Positions 52,297-61,840 of a DNA stretch of 64,000 nucleotides are shown here, piece by piece. Within the stretch, counting starts at the first letter, position 1, and every line of letters begins with the position of its first letter. Source of the stretch: Candidatus Fermentibacter sp. (GTDB lineage: Bacteria > Fermentibacterota > Fermentibacteria > Fermentibacterales > Fermentibacteraceae); NCBI GenBank assembly GCA_030373045.1, contig JAUCPW010000025.1, positions 1 through 64,000 on the forward strand. The letters are read 5' to 3'. Made by a program: the position numbers and the translations under genes. The notes under the pieces were generated by a model. That model was not told the DNA's origin, made no database searches, and saw only the letters and a program-made list of their open reading frames with translations.

Positions 52297-52889
52297 AGCC
52301 GGTCCGGCCGTTCCGGCTCCGGAATCCCGCCGTCGGGCTCCCCGCCTGTCTCCGGAGCCAGCGACTCCCAGGCCCCGCACCCCGGACACCTGAGGAAGGT
52401 GAACTCCCTGTCGGTCATCAGGGTCGCGCCGCAGACCGGGCACGGCACGGGGGGGTCGGTCTCCAACAGGTCCTCGTCGGGATCGCCCGGCGCTCCCCCG
52501 TGTGTCCCCGCTGCCGCTCCCGGCCCCGTCCTGCCCGGGGCCAGCGCGGCAACGGTCTCGGCGTTTCGCAGGAACCTGCTTGGCGCACCTATGAACCTGG
52601 CGAGGATCTCCGTGATCCTCTTGCGGAGGGTGGCTGCGGCCTGGGCGGCCTCCTCGTACCACTCCTCCCCCTGGATGAGGTTCGTGGAGATCTTGTCGAG
52701 TTCGCCCCCGATCATCCTGATCTCGGGCTGGTAGCGGGTCCGGCTCCTCTCGCGGAGAGCCTCCAGGGCCTTCCGCGAGCCGTCCGCGAGGGCTTCGTCC
52801 TTCTCGATCCCGAAACCCTCCTCGAGACGGACGGTCCTCCTGCGCAACTGCTCTATCTCGGCCAGCATCGAGAGGTTGTTACGCTTCAT
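52284..52889 (-). CDS. Coiled-coil protein with C-terminal zinc ribbon
   Basis: The 201-residue product starts at the ATG after a run of G. The first half is helical and charged (IEQLRRRTVRLEEGFG, EEWYEEAAQAAATLRKR), probably coiled coil. A Pro/Gly linker leads to a zinc-ribbon-like module with PCPVCG and RCPGCGAWES (two CxxC pairs about 18 apart). No enzyme motif is visible. It may be a nucleic-acid or protein-binding scaffold. It is divergent from the butyrate kinase gene. Confidence 0.7.
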   Translation of the reverse strand: MKRNNLSMLAEIEQLRRRTVRLEEGFGIEKDEALADGSRKALEALRERSRTRYQPEIRMIGGELDKISTNLIQGEEWYEEAAQAAATLRKRITEILARFIGAPSRFLRNAETVAALAPGRTGPGAAAGTHGGAPGDPDEDLLETDPPVPCPVCGATLMTDREFTFLRCPGCGAWESLAPETGGEPDGGIPEPERPDRLQGI

Positions 52890-52901
52890 GCCCCCCCGTT
52901 C

Positions 52902-52930
52902 TTGCCGTGGAACCGGCGTGAGCGTAGAAT
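52902..52930 (+). promoter_or_regulatory. Sigma70-like promoter for butyrate kinase
   Basis: -35 TTGCCG (52902-52907) and -10 TAGAAT (52925-52930) are separated by 17 bases, ending 28 bases before the ATG. Confidence 0.65.
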
Positions 52931-52958
52931 CCACAGGTTCTGTCCACAAGGGGGAAAC

Positions 52959-54047
52959 ATGAAGGATGCCTTCAGGATTCTCGCCATCAACCCGGGCTCC
53001 ACGTCGACAAAGATATCCGTTTTCGAGGATGAGAGAGAGGTTTGCGCGGTCAAGCTCTCCCACTCCGTCGAGGATCTGGCGCCCTTCGACCGGATAGTGG
53101 ACCAGTACGAGTTCCGCCGGGAAGTCATAGTGTCGGAGCTCGCGAAGGCAGGATTCCCGGTTTCCTCCTTCGACGCCGTGGTCGGGAGGGGAGGAGTCCT
53201 CTACCCTCTCGAAGGCGGCACCTACGCCATCAACGAGACGATGCTCGACCACGTCCGCAGGGGCGTGCAGGGCGAGCACCCGTCCAACCTGGGCGCGCTG
53301 ATAGCCGACTCCTTCTCCCGTGAGGCGGACTGCCCGGCGTTCATCGTGGATCCGGTGGTGGTCGACGAGATGATGCCGCTCGCGAGGTACAGCGGCCTCC
53401 CCCAGCTCCCCAGGAGATCGATCCTGCATGCGCTCAACCAGAGGGCGGTCGCGAGGCAGGCATGCCTGGACGCAGGCATCGACTACGACAGGGCAAGGCT
53501 CATAGTGACGCATCTCGGCGGCGGGATCTCCGTCGGAGCCCACTGCGAAGGCAGGATCATCGACGTCAACAATGCGCTCAACGGCGACGGCCCCTTCTCT
53601 CCCGAGAGGTCGGGCGGGCTGCCGGTCGGCGACCTGATAGCGCTCTGCTTCAGCGGACGCTACACGCTTGATCAGCTCAAGAAGCTGAACAAGGGATCGG
53701 GCGGGCTCGTGGCCTACCTGGGCATCAACGACATGCGCGAAGCCAACCGGAGGGCTAAGGCGGGCGACGAGGAGGCGGGCAGGGTCTACCAGGCCATGGC
53801 CTACCAGGTCTCCAAGGAGATCGCGTCCCTTTCGGCCGTCCTGGAGGGCAGGATAGACATGATCATCCTCACCGGCGGCATCGCGTACGACGAGGATTTC
53901 ACTTCACTCGTGAGGAACCGCGTCGGATTCCTCGCCCCCGTCAGGATCTACCCGGGCGAGATGGAGATGCAGGCCCTCGCCCTCGGAGGTCTGCGCGTCC
54001 TGCGCGGCCTCGAGCAACCAAGGTCGTACAGCCCCGCCGTGAGCTGA
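52959..54047 (+). CDS. buk: Butyrate kinase
   Basis: This 362-residue acetokinase-family enzyme makes ATP from butyryl phosphate or a related acyl phosphate. It has ILAINPGSTSTKISVFED at the N-terminus, GRGGVLYPLEGGTYAIN, THLGGGISVGAHCEGRIIDV, RSGGLPVGDL and ILTGGIAYDE. The sequence is Buk-like rather than AckA-like. Its ATG follows GGGGGAAAC and is 70 bases from the divergent gene. It lies directly upstream of the methylmalonyl-CoA mutase gene. Confidence 0.94.
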   Translation: MKDAFRILAINPGSTSTKISVFEDEREVCAVKLSHSVEDLAPFDRIVDQYEFRREVIVSELAKAGFPVSSFDAVVGRGGVLYPLEGGTYAINETMLDHVRRGVQGEHPSNLGALIADSFSREADCPAFIVDPVVVDEMMPLARYSGLPQLPRRSILHALNQRAVARQACLDAGIDYDRARLIVTHLGGGISVGAHCEGRIIDVNNALNGDGPFSPERSGGLPVGDLIALCFSGRYTLDQLKKLNKGSGGLVAYLGINDMREANRRAKAGDEEAGRVYQAMAYQVSKEIASLSAVLEGRIDMIILTGGIAYDEDFTSLVRNRVGFLAPVRIYPGEMEMQALALGGLRVLRGLEQPRSYSPAVS

Positions 54048-54065
54048 CGCCAGGGAGGCCAGTCC

Positions 54066-55727
54066 ATGCCAGGCCGTCTTGAGGAGCAGAAGAAGCGCTG
54101 GGAGGAGCAGACAGTCGCTCCCGTGACGAAGAAGTCGCCGGAGCAGAAGGCGGCGTTCGAGACAGGATCGGGCATCCCGGTCGAGCGGGTGTACATCCCC
54201 GGCGGAGAGAGCCCCGGCTACGAAGAGAAGCTGGGCTTCCCGGGCGAGTACCCGTTCACGCGGGGGGTGCAGCCCACGATGTACAGGGGCCGGTTCTGGA
54301 CCATGAGGCAGTACGCCGGGTTCGGAACTGCCGAGGAATCGAACGGAAGGTACAGATATCTCCTCTCCCAGGGCCAGACCGGCCTGTCAGTGGCCTTCGA
54401 CCTGCCCACGCAGATAGGGCTCGATTCCGACGACCCGCTGAGCGCCGGCGAAGTGGGCAAGGTAGGCGTGGCGATCGACAGCCTGGCCGACATGGAGATC
54501 CTCTTCGACGGGATCCCCCTCGACACGGTCTCCACGTCGATGACCATCAACGCACCGGCGGCGGTGCTCCTCGCCATGTACATCTGCGTGGGCGAGAAGC
54601 AGGGCGCCGGGGCCGGGAAGCTCCGGGGCACCATCCAGAACGACATACTCAAGGAGTACATGGCAAGGGGCACGTACATATTCCCGCCGGCCCAGTCCAT
54701 GCGCCTCATCACCGACATCTTCGCGTACTGCGGCGACAAGGTGCCGAAGTGGAACACCATCAGCATCTCCGGCTACCACATACGGGAAGCCGGCAGCACC
54801 GCGCCCCAGGAGGTGGGGTTCACCCTCGCCGACGGGATCGCATACGTCGAGGCGGCCATCAGGGCCGGCCTGGACGTCGACGACTTCGCCCCCCGCCTGA
54901 GCTTCTTCTTCAACGCGCACAACGATCTCCTCGAGGAGGTCGCCAAGTTCAGGGCCGCGCGGAGGCTCTGGGCCCGGATAATGAAGGAGCGGTTCGGGGC
55001 GCGGAAGCCGGAGAGCATGATGCTGCGCTTCCACACCCAGACGGGGGGCTCGACCCTCACCGCCCAGCAGCCCGACAACAACATCATCAGGGTTACGATA
55101 CAGACCCTGGCGGCGGTGCTCGGCGGCACGCAGAGCCTCCACACCAACAGCCGCGACGAGGCCCTCGCGCTGCCGTCCGAGAAGTCGGTGCGCATAGCCC
55201 TGCGGACCCAGCAGGTGGTCGCGTGCGAGAGCGGAGTGACGAACACGGTCGACCCGCTGGCCGGGAGCTGGTATGTCGAGAGCCTCACCGACGGCATCGA
55301 GAGCCAGGCGGCGGCGTACATCGAGAGGATCGACGCGCTCGGAGGCATGGTGGCCGCCATCGAGGAGGGCTTCCCCCAGAGGCAGATCCAGGACGCCGCA
55401 TACGTCTGCCAGAGGCAGATCGAGTCCGGCGAACGCGTGGTGGTCGGTGTCAACAGCTTCAGGGTGGAGGAACCGCCCCCCTCGGGGCTGCTGAAGGTCG
55501 ATCCGGCGCTCGAGACCTCCCAGAAGGCCAAGCTCGCGAAGATGAAGGCCGGCAGGGACAACCAGGCCGTCCCGGCCCGGCTCGCCGCCCTAGAGGCAGC
55601 GGCCTCCACCGATGCGAACCTCATGCCGGTGATAATAGACTGCGTCAGGGAGTACGCCACGCTCGGAGAGGTCTGCGGGGTCCTGAGGAAGGTCTTCGGA
55701 GAATACAGACCCTCCGTCATACTCTAG
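54066..55727 (+). CDS. mcmA1: Methylmalonyl-CoA mutase large (catalytic) subunit
   Basis: This 553-residue barrel subunit interconverts methylmalonyl-CoA and succinyl-CoA. It has [29 protein letters not shown] (here in parts: [25 protein letters not shown]), [30 protein letters not shown] and [11 protein letters not shown] with its substrate-binding Tyr and His. The cobalamin-binding domain is missing, as expected for the split form; the small subunit is not in the window. It follows buk by 18 bases, linking it to acyl-CoA fermentation. Confidence 0.95.
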   Translation: MPGRLEEQKKRWEEQTVAPVTKKSPEQKAAFETGSGIPVERVYIPGGESPGYEEKLGFPGEYPFTRGVQPTMYRGRFWTMRQYAGFGTAEESNGRYRYLLSQGQTGLSVAFDLPTQIGLDSDDPLSAGEVGKVGVAIDSLADMEILFDGIPLDTVSTSMTINAPAAVLLAMYICVGEKQGAGAGKLRGTIQNDILKEYMARGTYIFPPAQSMRLITDIFAYCGDKVPKWNTISISGYHIREAGSTAPQEVGFTLADGIAYVEAAIRAGLDVDDFAPRLSFFFNAHNDLLEEVAKFRAARRLWARIMKERFGARKPESMMLRFHTQTGGSTLTAQQPDNNIIRVTIQTLAAVLGGTQSLHTNSRDEALALPSEKSVRIALRTQQVVACESGVTNTVDPLAGSWYVESLTDGIESQAAAYIERIDALGGMVAAIEEGFPQRQIQDAAYVCQRQIESGERVVVGVNSFRVEEPPPSGLLKVDPALETSQKAKLAKMKAGRDNQAVPARLAALEAAASTDANLMPVIIDCVREYATLGEVCGVLRKVFGEYRPSVIL

Positions 55728-55729
55728 AC

Positions 55730-57304
55730 ATGGTCCGCGCCATCAGGATCGCCGCATGTGCAGCGCTCCCGGCAGCCGTTCTGGGCTGCGGCAGAGCCCG
55801 CCCCGGGGACGCCTGGCTCATCATCCTCGACGGCGACACCGTCACGGTGGCCGAGGCCGCGGCCCACTGGGATTCGCTCGACCAGGCCGACAGGGATGCG
55901 TTCTCAGAAAGCGCCGATCCCGGGCGCGACTATGTCGAGGCCTACTCGAGGATGCTGCTCGTGAGGCGCGAACTGCGTCTGCAGGGCTACGAGGACAGCG
56001 AGTCCTTCTCGATCCAGAGGGTTGCCGCCGCCAGGAACGCCATGGCCCGGGCACTCGGGGACTCCATGCTGGCAGGAGCCCTGGCGTCGGTCACCGACAC
56101 GGACGTGGAAGCATTCCTGGAGGACTACGGCACCTCCGTGCTCATCACCATGTCGAACCGGCTGGATACCGTCACCACCGGACCTGTTCCGCTGCCGGAG
56201 CTCCCTCTCAGAGTCTCCGGAGCGATCAGGGACCTCGGGCAGGGCGAAACGGCCGGGCTCCCGGACGGTGTCACCGTCGTGCTCGATTCGGTGTTCCCGT
56301 CCGATCCCGGGATGCTGGCCGGGATGGCGGCGGATTCCGCCGGAGCGGCATCCTACGCCCGCGACAGGATAGGCAGACTCAGGGCCTCGGCCTCGATCGA
56401 GGATCTGCTCGCGGGCGGCGGGTCGGGAGGTTCCGGCGCGATCAGGCCGGATGCGGTGGCCGGGCTCGCCCGCTCCTTCGACGGCGGGCCGGAGCCTGCA
56501 CCGGACGACACGGTCCTTGCCTGCCCCGCGGGTGTCTGGACCGCATCCCGGCTGGCCGGTGAGATCGAATATCATGGAACCTCGGAACCGATCCGGCCCT
56601 CCGACAGCTCCTGGGTGCATTCGTTCGCCCAGCTGGTCGCAAACCGGAGCTGCATGGCCAACGAGTTCCAGTCCCGGTATCCGGCGGCCGCCGGGGCGAT
56701 CGCAGCGGAGGCGCACCGCACCGCCGTCTCGAACGCCGCCGAGAGCCTGTACCGCCGCAATGTGCTCGAAGGGATCGAGATCACCCCCGGAATGATCGAC
56801 TCCGCCTATGCCGCCTCGCCTCCCGTCATCGACGAGAAGCGCGTGGTACAGGCCGTCTCCATTCCGCAGGAGAGGCTCGGGGAGTTCATGGAGTCGGTGG
56901 CGGCCGGCACCGCCCGGGAATACGCGGAAGGCCTCGAAGGCCTCTTCGTGGCCGGGCAGACCGCCATTCAGGAATCCCCTCCGCTGTCGAGGAACGAGTT
57001 CCCGTTCGGCCTCGGAGACAGCGTCTTCGCGCTCTCCGACACCCTGGCCTGGACCGCCCCGGTTCCTGCCGGGCCCGATTCGACCTCCCCGTACGCCTCG
57101 ATGAGGCTGGTCGAGATCATCCCGGCGAGGACGGCCACGAGGGAGGAGGCTGAGCCCGGACTGAGCGCCTCCATCCGCTCGACCATGATCGAGAGCCGCA
57201 TCCTGGCCTGGCTGGACGGGCTCTCCGAGGCGGCCGGCCTGGTGATCGACGAGGAGCTTCTCGAATCACTTCCCGCCGACCCCGGAGCCTGGAGAGACCT
57301 CTGA
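55730..57304 (+). CDS. SurA-like lipoprotein, paralogue 1
   Basis: This 524-residue exported protein has a lipoprotein signal (AVLGCGRA, Cys about residue 20). The helical N-terminal part starts IILDGDTVTVAEAAAHWDSL and resembles SurA/PrsA chaperone modules; two beta segments could be decayed parvulin domains, with no convincing proline isomerase motif. It ends LPADPGAWRDL. It is clearly paralogous to the protein at 60200-61780 in start, layout and end. An outer-membrane or periplasmic chaperone role is inferred. It begins 2 bases after the mutase stop. Confidence 0.8.
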   Translation: MVRAIRIAACAALPAAVLGCGRARPGDAWLIILDGDTVTVAEAAAHWDSLDQADRDAFSESADPGRDYVEAYSRMLLVRRELRLQGYEDSESFSIQRVAAARNAMARALGDSMLAGALASVTDTDVEAFLEDYGTSVLITMSNRLDTVTTGPVPLPELPLRVSGAIRDLGQGETAGLPDGVTVVLDSVFPSDPGMLAGMAADSAGAASYARDRIGRLRASASIEDLLAGGGSGGSGAIRPDAVAGLARSFDGGPEPAPDDTVLACPAGVWTASRLAGEIEYHGTSEPIRPSDSSWVHSFAQLVANRSCMANEFQSRYPAAAGAIAAEAHRTAVSNAAESLYRRNVLEGIEITPGMIDSAYAASPPVIDEKRVVQAVSIPQERLGEFMESVAAGTAREYAEGLEGLFVAGQTAIQESPPLSRNEFPFGLGDSVFALSDTLAWTAPVPAGPDSTSPYASMRLVEIIPARTATREEAEPGLSASIRSTMIESRILAWLDGLSEAAGLVIDEELLESLPADPGAWRDL

Positions 57305-57348
57305 AGAGCCGGGCGGAGCCGGATTACCGCCAGGCTCCGCCCCGGGGC

Positions 57349-59193
57349 GTGAAGGACGTGCGGCCGGCCGTTTCCGCCGGGATGCTGGTCTCCGCTCTGC
57401 TGGCCGTCCTGTTCTTCATCCCCGGCATATTCGACCCCACCTACAACTCGAGGCTGGCTGCCTATCCCGCCGCAGGGGCTGTCATGCTGCTGGCGGGCGC
57501 AGGCGGGATCACGATCCGCTTCGCCCTCGCGAGCGCCATGCTCCCCGCCCTGCAGATCGCGGGCCTGCTCCCTGGCGGGGCCGTTCCGGGAGCCATACCC
57601 CAGATCGTAAGATGGCTCTCGTTCTGGATGATGCTGTGCGGCGCCTCCGGGATGCTCCGGACGCAGGGCCGGGGGAGGGTGTTCGGCGGCATCGCTCTCG
57701 CCGCCGCGCTGATCGCGGTTCTGTCGCTGATCCTGCCGGACGACCTGCCGTCGGGGAATCCCAACAGGCAGGGACCGCTCCTCGCGATCTCCCTGCTGGC
57801 CGTATCCACCGGCATGTACCGCCCCGGCAGGGCGGCGGGCGCGGCGCTCGTGCTCCTGATCGCCGCAGGCCTCTGGAGGAGCGGGTTCTACACAGCCATG
57901 GCCGCGGCGGTGTCCGCTCTGGCCTGGTTCCTGCTCCGGAGGCGCCGGAGGACGTCCCTCCAGGGGATCCCGATCGCCGGGATGATCCTGCTGCAGGCTT
58001 TCCTGCTGATCAGGCCGCAGGCGGCGGCGGCGATCCATCCGTCTCTCGAGCTGAGGACCCTGATCTGGAGATCGGGTTTCGCCCTGCTCGACGAAGCCGG
58101 CCCCGCGGGCACCGGGACCGCGGTCTCGAGGCTCGGCATCATGGCGGAGGGCACCGACCGGATGCAGGAGCTCGCAGGACCGGACAGCAGGGTGGACTTC
58201 CTCCACTCCGAGATACTCACCCTTCCGGTGGAGCAGGGAGTCGCAGGCATGGCTGCCGTCGCGCTGTCCGCTCTTCTGGCCGTCACCGGCAGGATGAGCC
58301 GCGCCAGGGGCTCCGCCCTCGTCTGCTGCTGGCCGTTCCTGGCGATCGACCTGCCTCTGGCGACCCCGCTGGGTGCGATCCCGATCGCGGCCGGCCTGGC
58401 CTGGGCGTCCGGGACCGGTGCAGGCCGCCTGATCGGTCGTGCGGCCGTCCGCACCGCAGCCCTGATCGCCCTGGTCCTCGCCGTGGCCTGGGCCTTCATA
58501 GTGATCGCCGGCAACCGGCTCCTGTCGGAGGGCATCAGAGCAGGAGCGACGGGCCGGAACGCACGATCCGCGGAGATGCTCGACAGGGCTTCGGCTCTGA
58601 TCCCGTGGGAGGAGCGCACCCATTTCTACGGAGCGGTGGCGCTCGCGCGGGATTCGAAGCTCGAGGAGGCTGTCGGGGAGGCGCGGGAGTTCGTCCGCAT
58701 GTATCCGTCCTACTGGAGGGGATGGGCTCTCGAAGGGGATCTCCTGGCGGCCACGGGGCGCCGCGGGGAGGCTGCCGGGGCCTATCTGCAGGCGATCCTG
58801 ACCGCCCCCGCCGGTACCGACTCGCTCGAGCTCGTTGCATTCAACGCAGCCGCGGCTCCGCCTCCAGATACGGCGTCTGCGGAGATCCTCGCGATGAGGC
58901 TGATAGAAGCTGAATCCGCGCTGCCCGCCGGCGATCCGGCCATCCGCACCGAGTTCGCCAGGAGGGCTTCGGGCATCGCGGCGGCACTGCCGCCATCCAG
59001 GGCCGATCTCCACTCGATACTCGTCAGGATGGCGGTCACCAGGATACAGGGCGCATCCTCCCTGCCCGGATACGACCCCGCGGAGGCCAGGTCCGTCATG
59101 GTCGGACTGATCCCGCTCGTCTCCCGGCTCCCTCTCGAGGAGAGGCTCTCCCTTGAACCGATAGTCGAGTCCGTCACGCGCACGGGCCCATGA
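57349..59193 (+). CDS. O-antigen-ligase-like membrane protein with TPR tail
   Basis: This 614-residue protein has about ten membrane helices in its first 390 residues. A periplasmic loop carries RVDFLHSEILTLPVEQGVAGM, resembling the H-N/S-x-x-L...E-x-G-x-x-G region of O-antigen ligases and polymerases (Wzy_C). The C-terminal 200 residues form tetratricopeptide-like helices (AEMLDRASALIPWEERTHFY, AVGEAREFVRMYPSYWRGWA). It could join glycan to lipid or protein outside the membrane. It starts at GTG. Confidence 0.78.
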   Translation: MKDVRPAVSAGMLVSALLAVLFFIPGIFDPTYNSRLAAYPAAGAVMLLAGAGGITIRFALASAMLPALQIAGLLPGGAVPGAIPQIVRWLSFWMMLCGASGMLRTQGRGRVFGGIALAAALIAVLSLILPDDLPSGNPNRQGPLLAISLLAVSTGMYRPGRAAGAALVLLIAAGLWRSGFYTAMAAAVSALAWFLLRRRRRTSLQGIPIAGMILLQAFLLIRPQAAAAIHPSLELRTLIWRSGFALLDEAGPAGTGTAVSRLGIMAEGTDRMQELAGPDSRVDFLHSEILTLPVEQGVAGMAAVALSALLAVTGRMSRARGSALVCCWPFLAIDLPLATPLGAIPIAAGLAWASGTGAGRLIGRAAVRTAALIALVLAVAWAFIVIAGNRLLSEGIRAGATGRNARSAEMLDRASALIPWEERTHFYGAVALARDSKLEEAVGEAREFVRMYPSYWRGWALEGDLLAATGRRGEAAGAYLQAILTAPAGTDSLELVAFNAAAAPPPDTASAEILAMRLIEAESALPAGDPAIRTEFARRASGIAAALPPSRADLHSILVRMAVTRIQGASSLPGYDPAEARSVMVGLIPLVSRLPLEERLSLEPIVESVTRTGP

Positions 59194-59194
59194 C

Positions 59195-59224
59195 TTGACA
59201 CGACCCGCCCGGCTGTCGTATTTG
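59195..59224 (+). promoter_or_regulatory. Possible sigma70-like promoter
   Basis: TTGACA (59195-59200) is followed 18 bases later by TATTTG (59219-59224), 40 bases before the exported propeller-like gene. A second TTGACA at 59222-59227 overlaps it. Confidence 0.45.
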
Positions 59225-59263
59225 ACAAAAAGGTTACGTTCCTTATCAGGAGGGGGAGAAGAG

Positions 59264-60121
59264 ATGAAAGTGATCGCGGCTCTGATGATGCTTGCAGCGG
59301 TTTCGTTTGCGTCACAGCAGGATGCCTCCCCGTGGGCTTCCGGCATCGCACACGGCGGGTCGAGGGCCGAGCTGACGATCCTCGACAGCTTCGACATCGA
59401 GGGGCTCACCGGCGGCACCGTCTACAACGTCGGTCTCGGCTACGACGGCACTGCCAATCTCTGGGTGACGGAAGGCGCCAAGCAGGGCGGCGGACCCATG
59501 AACTACATCCAGGTCATCACCCTCGCCTCTCCGCACACGGTGGTCACCACCTACAACCAGAACGGGACCTCGGGCTGGGGTCTCCGCGACCTGTGCTTCA
59601 ACGGCACCTACATCTTCGGCAGTGACGACACCGTGGTCGACTACTACGACCCGGCAACCGGGGTAAAGGTCGGTTCCTACAACTGCAGCGCCATCAACCC
59701 CAACCGCGCGCAGGCCTGGGACGGCACCTACTTCTACACCGGCAGTTTCACCACCGACGTCTACCAGGTCACCTGGGACGGCGTCTCCGGCAGCACTTCC
59801 ACCTACTCCGTCTGGTCCTCCGCCATCGCCAACGGCGGCATCTACGGTGCCGCCTATGACGCCGACTGGCCCTGCATGTGGGTCTCCACCGCCAGCGCCG
59901 ACGGCGTGCTCTATCAGCTCGACATGACCGGAGCCCTCATCACGCAGTACAACCTGCTCCCCGAAGTCGGCACCGCGGGCGGCTGCGAGATGGCTCCCTT
60001 CGACGGCGCAAGCCAGTTCTGGGTCCTCGCCCAGGCCGATCCCGACTATGTCTACTGCTTCGACGTCAGGTCGCTGTCCCTCACTCCCGAGACCTGGGGC
60101 TCGATCAAGACCCTGCTCTAG
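59264..60121 (+). CDS. Exported propeller-like protein with WGxIK C-terminal tail
   Basis: This 285-residue exported protein has a signal peptide (residues 1-17, SFA-SQQ). The mature part repeats strand pairs rich in Trp, Tyr, Gly and Asp (NGTYIFGSDDTVVDYYDP, DGTYFYTGSFTTDVYQVTWD, YDADWPCMWVSTASADGVLY), suggesting a beta-propeller. It ends ETWGSIKTLL, nearly the same tail as the lamin-tail protein and the small protein at 61841-62320. The ATG follows GGAGGGGGAGAAGAG. It has its own promoter-like and terminator sequences, so it is probably a single, well-expressed gene. Confidence 0.85.
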   Translation: MKVIAALMMLAAVSFASQQDASPWASGIAHGGSRAELTILDSFDIEGLTGGTVYNVGLGYDGTANLWVTEGAKQGGGPMNYIQVITLASPHTVVTTYNQNGTSGWGLRDLCFNGTYIFGSDDTVVDYYDPATGVKVGSYNCSAINPNRAQAWDGTYFYTGSFTTDVYQVTWDGVSGSTSTYSVWSSAIANGGIYGAAYDADWPCMWVSTASADGVLYQLDMTGALITQYNLLPEVGTAGGCEMAPFDGASQFWVLAQADPDYVYCFDVRSLSLTPETWGSIKTLL

Positions 60122-60139
60122 AACCGGTGTGATACGCAC

Positions 60140-60165
60140 GGGAGGCGCCGTTCGCGGCGCCTCCC
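60140..60165 (+). terminator. Rho-independent terminator
   Basis: This is a perfect 11-bp stem, GGGAGGCGCCG with CGGCGCCTCCC, around a TTCG loop and followed by TTTCGCTT, 18 bases after the propeller-like gene. Confidence 0.88.
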
Positions 60166-60199
60166 TTTCGCTTCCCGGGGCGCCCGGGTGGAGTTGAGT

Positions 60200-61780
60200 A
60201 TGAGAAGGCTGCTGTATCCCGTCCTGGCTCTGACAGTTCTGTTCCCTTGCGGCTGCGGGGGATCCGTCTCGGGAGAGGACTGGCTCTTCCGCCTCGACGG
60301 GGAGACCGTCACGGTGGCCGAGGCGGGGGCCTATTGGGACAGCCTACCGCCCGAAGTCCGGCAGGGGTTCGCCTCGGGCGGGAATCCACTCGGCGACTTC
60401 ATCCTGGCCTACTCCCGAAAGGCGCTCGTGGAGCGCGAGGTGGAGAGGCTGGGTCTCGGGTCCGATCCGCGCATCGCATTCAGGGTCGAGGCCTGGAACA
60501 GGCTCCGCTCCTTCCGCGCCGCCGAGGACGGGCTGAGGCTGCAGGCCGAAACTGCACTCACCCCGGCCGACGATGCCTACTATCTCGATCATCTCGGGAT
60601 CACGGTCTGGTACGGCATTTCCCGGGCTGACGGACTGGAGCCGGTCGGGCACGGCCCCTCCGTCCTCTCCGAGATGGATCCGACCATCGGACTGGTTCTG
60701 GCCGGCCTTTCGGAGGGAGAATCGGCCGGGCTGGCCGACGGCTCCACGGTGACTCTGGATTCCGTGTCCGGAACCGACCCCGGTCTGGTTGCCGCGATGA
60801 GGGCCGACAGCGCGAACACGCTCGCTTTCGGCCGTGACAGGATGGCCTCGCAGCGTGCCCTGGAGATGGCCGCCGGGATACGGGCCGGGTTCATGTCGGA
60901 AGCTTCAGTGGAGTACCGGCCGGAGGCTTTCGCCGAGTTCGCCGGGCTGGTTGCCGGCGGAGTAGATCCCGCTTCGGGCGATACTCTCATATCGACCGTT
61001 TCCGAGGTCTGGACAGCCGAACGGATGGTCGAGGAGATCCGACTGGAGGCCGAGACCAGGCTGGTCCAGCCGTCCGACACGGCCTGGCTCTCGGCGTTCG
61101 CCGACGTGATCCTCTACAGGGAGGCCCTCGCCTGCAGGCTGGGGGAGATCGATCCGGCCGCGGCGGACTCGCTGGCCCTGGAGGCAGCGGGCTATGGCAT
61201 GAGGCTCGCAGCGGACACCCTCTACGCGATGTTCGTCATCGACAGCATCGGGATCACATCCGGTATGCTCGATTCGGCGTATGCCGCAGCCCCGCCCGGG
61301 GTGCCCGAGATGAGATCGTTCGTCTGTCTCTCGTTCAGGGACACGGTCGAGGTGGACGCCTTCAGGGACGCCCTCGCCTCGGGCGGCACAGATGGGGTGG
61401 AGGATCGGTTCGGAGGTCTGCCCGGGCTTTCGGGTCCTGACGGAGACGAGCACCTCACCAGACCCCTGTCGGCAGGGGAGGTGCCTGCGGGCCTTGGGTC
61501 CTCGCTCTTCGCCGCGACGGACACCACGACATGGTTCGGGCCGGCGCCCTATTCCGAGCAGGAGATCTGGGTGGCGTTCAGGCTCCACTCCGTTCTGCCC
61601 GCGAGGCAGGCCACGCTGGAAGAAGCCCTGCCCGAGCTGGAATCGCGCATCAGGGCCGCCCGGGAGCAGGCGCGCTTCGATGAGTGGATGCGCAGCCTCG
61701 AGCAGGCCTACGGCCTCGAAATGAACGAGGGCGTGGTCAACAGGCTGCCGCCCGACCCGTCTCTGTGGTCGGAGCTCTAG
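60200..61780 (+). CDS. SurA-like lipoprotein, paralogue 2
   Basis: This 526-residue exported protein has a signal with Cys near residue 17 (LFPCGCGG). It begins FRLDGETVTVAEAGAYWDSL, close to paralogue 1, and ends LPPDPSLWSEL. Shared middle features include the DSxYAAxPP segment (LDSAYAAAPPGV here, IDSAYAASPPVI in paralogue 1). No clear proline isomerase motif is seen. It starts at MRRLL, preceded by GGTGGAG; four codons more are open upstream. Its last 16 bases recur at 62667-62682. Confidence 0.8.
   Translation: MRRLLYPVLALTVLFPCGCGGSVSGEDWLFRLDGETVTVAEAGAYWDSLPPEVRQGFASGGNPLGDFILAYSRKALVEREVERLGLGSDPRIAFRVEAWNRLRSFRAAEDGLRLQAETALTPADDAYYLDHLGITVWYGISRADGLEPVGHGPSVLSEMDPTIGLVLAGLSEGESAGLADGSTVTLDSVSGTDPGLVAAMRADSANTLAFGRDRMASQRALEMAAGIRAGFMSEASVEYRPEAFAEFAGLVAGGVDPASGDTLISTVSEVWTAERMVEEIRLEAETRLVQPSDTAWLSAFADVILYREALACRLGEIDPAAADSLALEAAGYGMRLAADTLYAMFVIDSIGITSGMLDSAYAAAPPGVPEMRSFVCLSFRDTVEVDAFRDALASGGTDGVEDRFGGLPGLSGPDGDEHLTRPLSAGEVPAGLGSSLFAATDTTTWFGPAPYSEQEIWVAFRLHSVLPARQATLEEALPELESRIRAAREQARFDEWMRSLEQAYGLEMNEGVVNRLPPDPSLWSEL
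61765..61780 (+). repeat. 16-base direct repeat, left copy
   Basis: GTGGTCGGAGCTCTAG at the very end of the lipoprotein gene is identical to 62667-62682. The two copies bound an AT-richer segment. Confidence 0.9.
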
Positions 61781-61795
61781 TCATCTGCATAGGAA

Positions 61796-61811
61796 CGGGG
61801 GGCAAGAAGCC
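61796..61811. terminator. Terminator hairpin between convergent genes
   Basis: An 8-bp perfect stem, CGGGGGGC with GCCCCCCG around AAGAA, sits between the lipoprotein gene and the convergent small exported gene. The stem continues to 61816. It may serve both strands. Confidence 0.7.
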
Positions 61812-61840
61812 CCCCGGCCTGCTCATGAGTCTGGTTCAGG

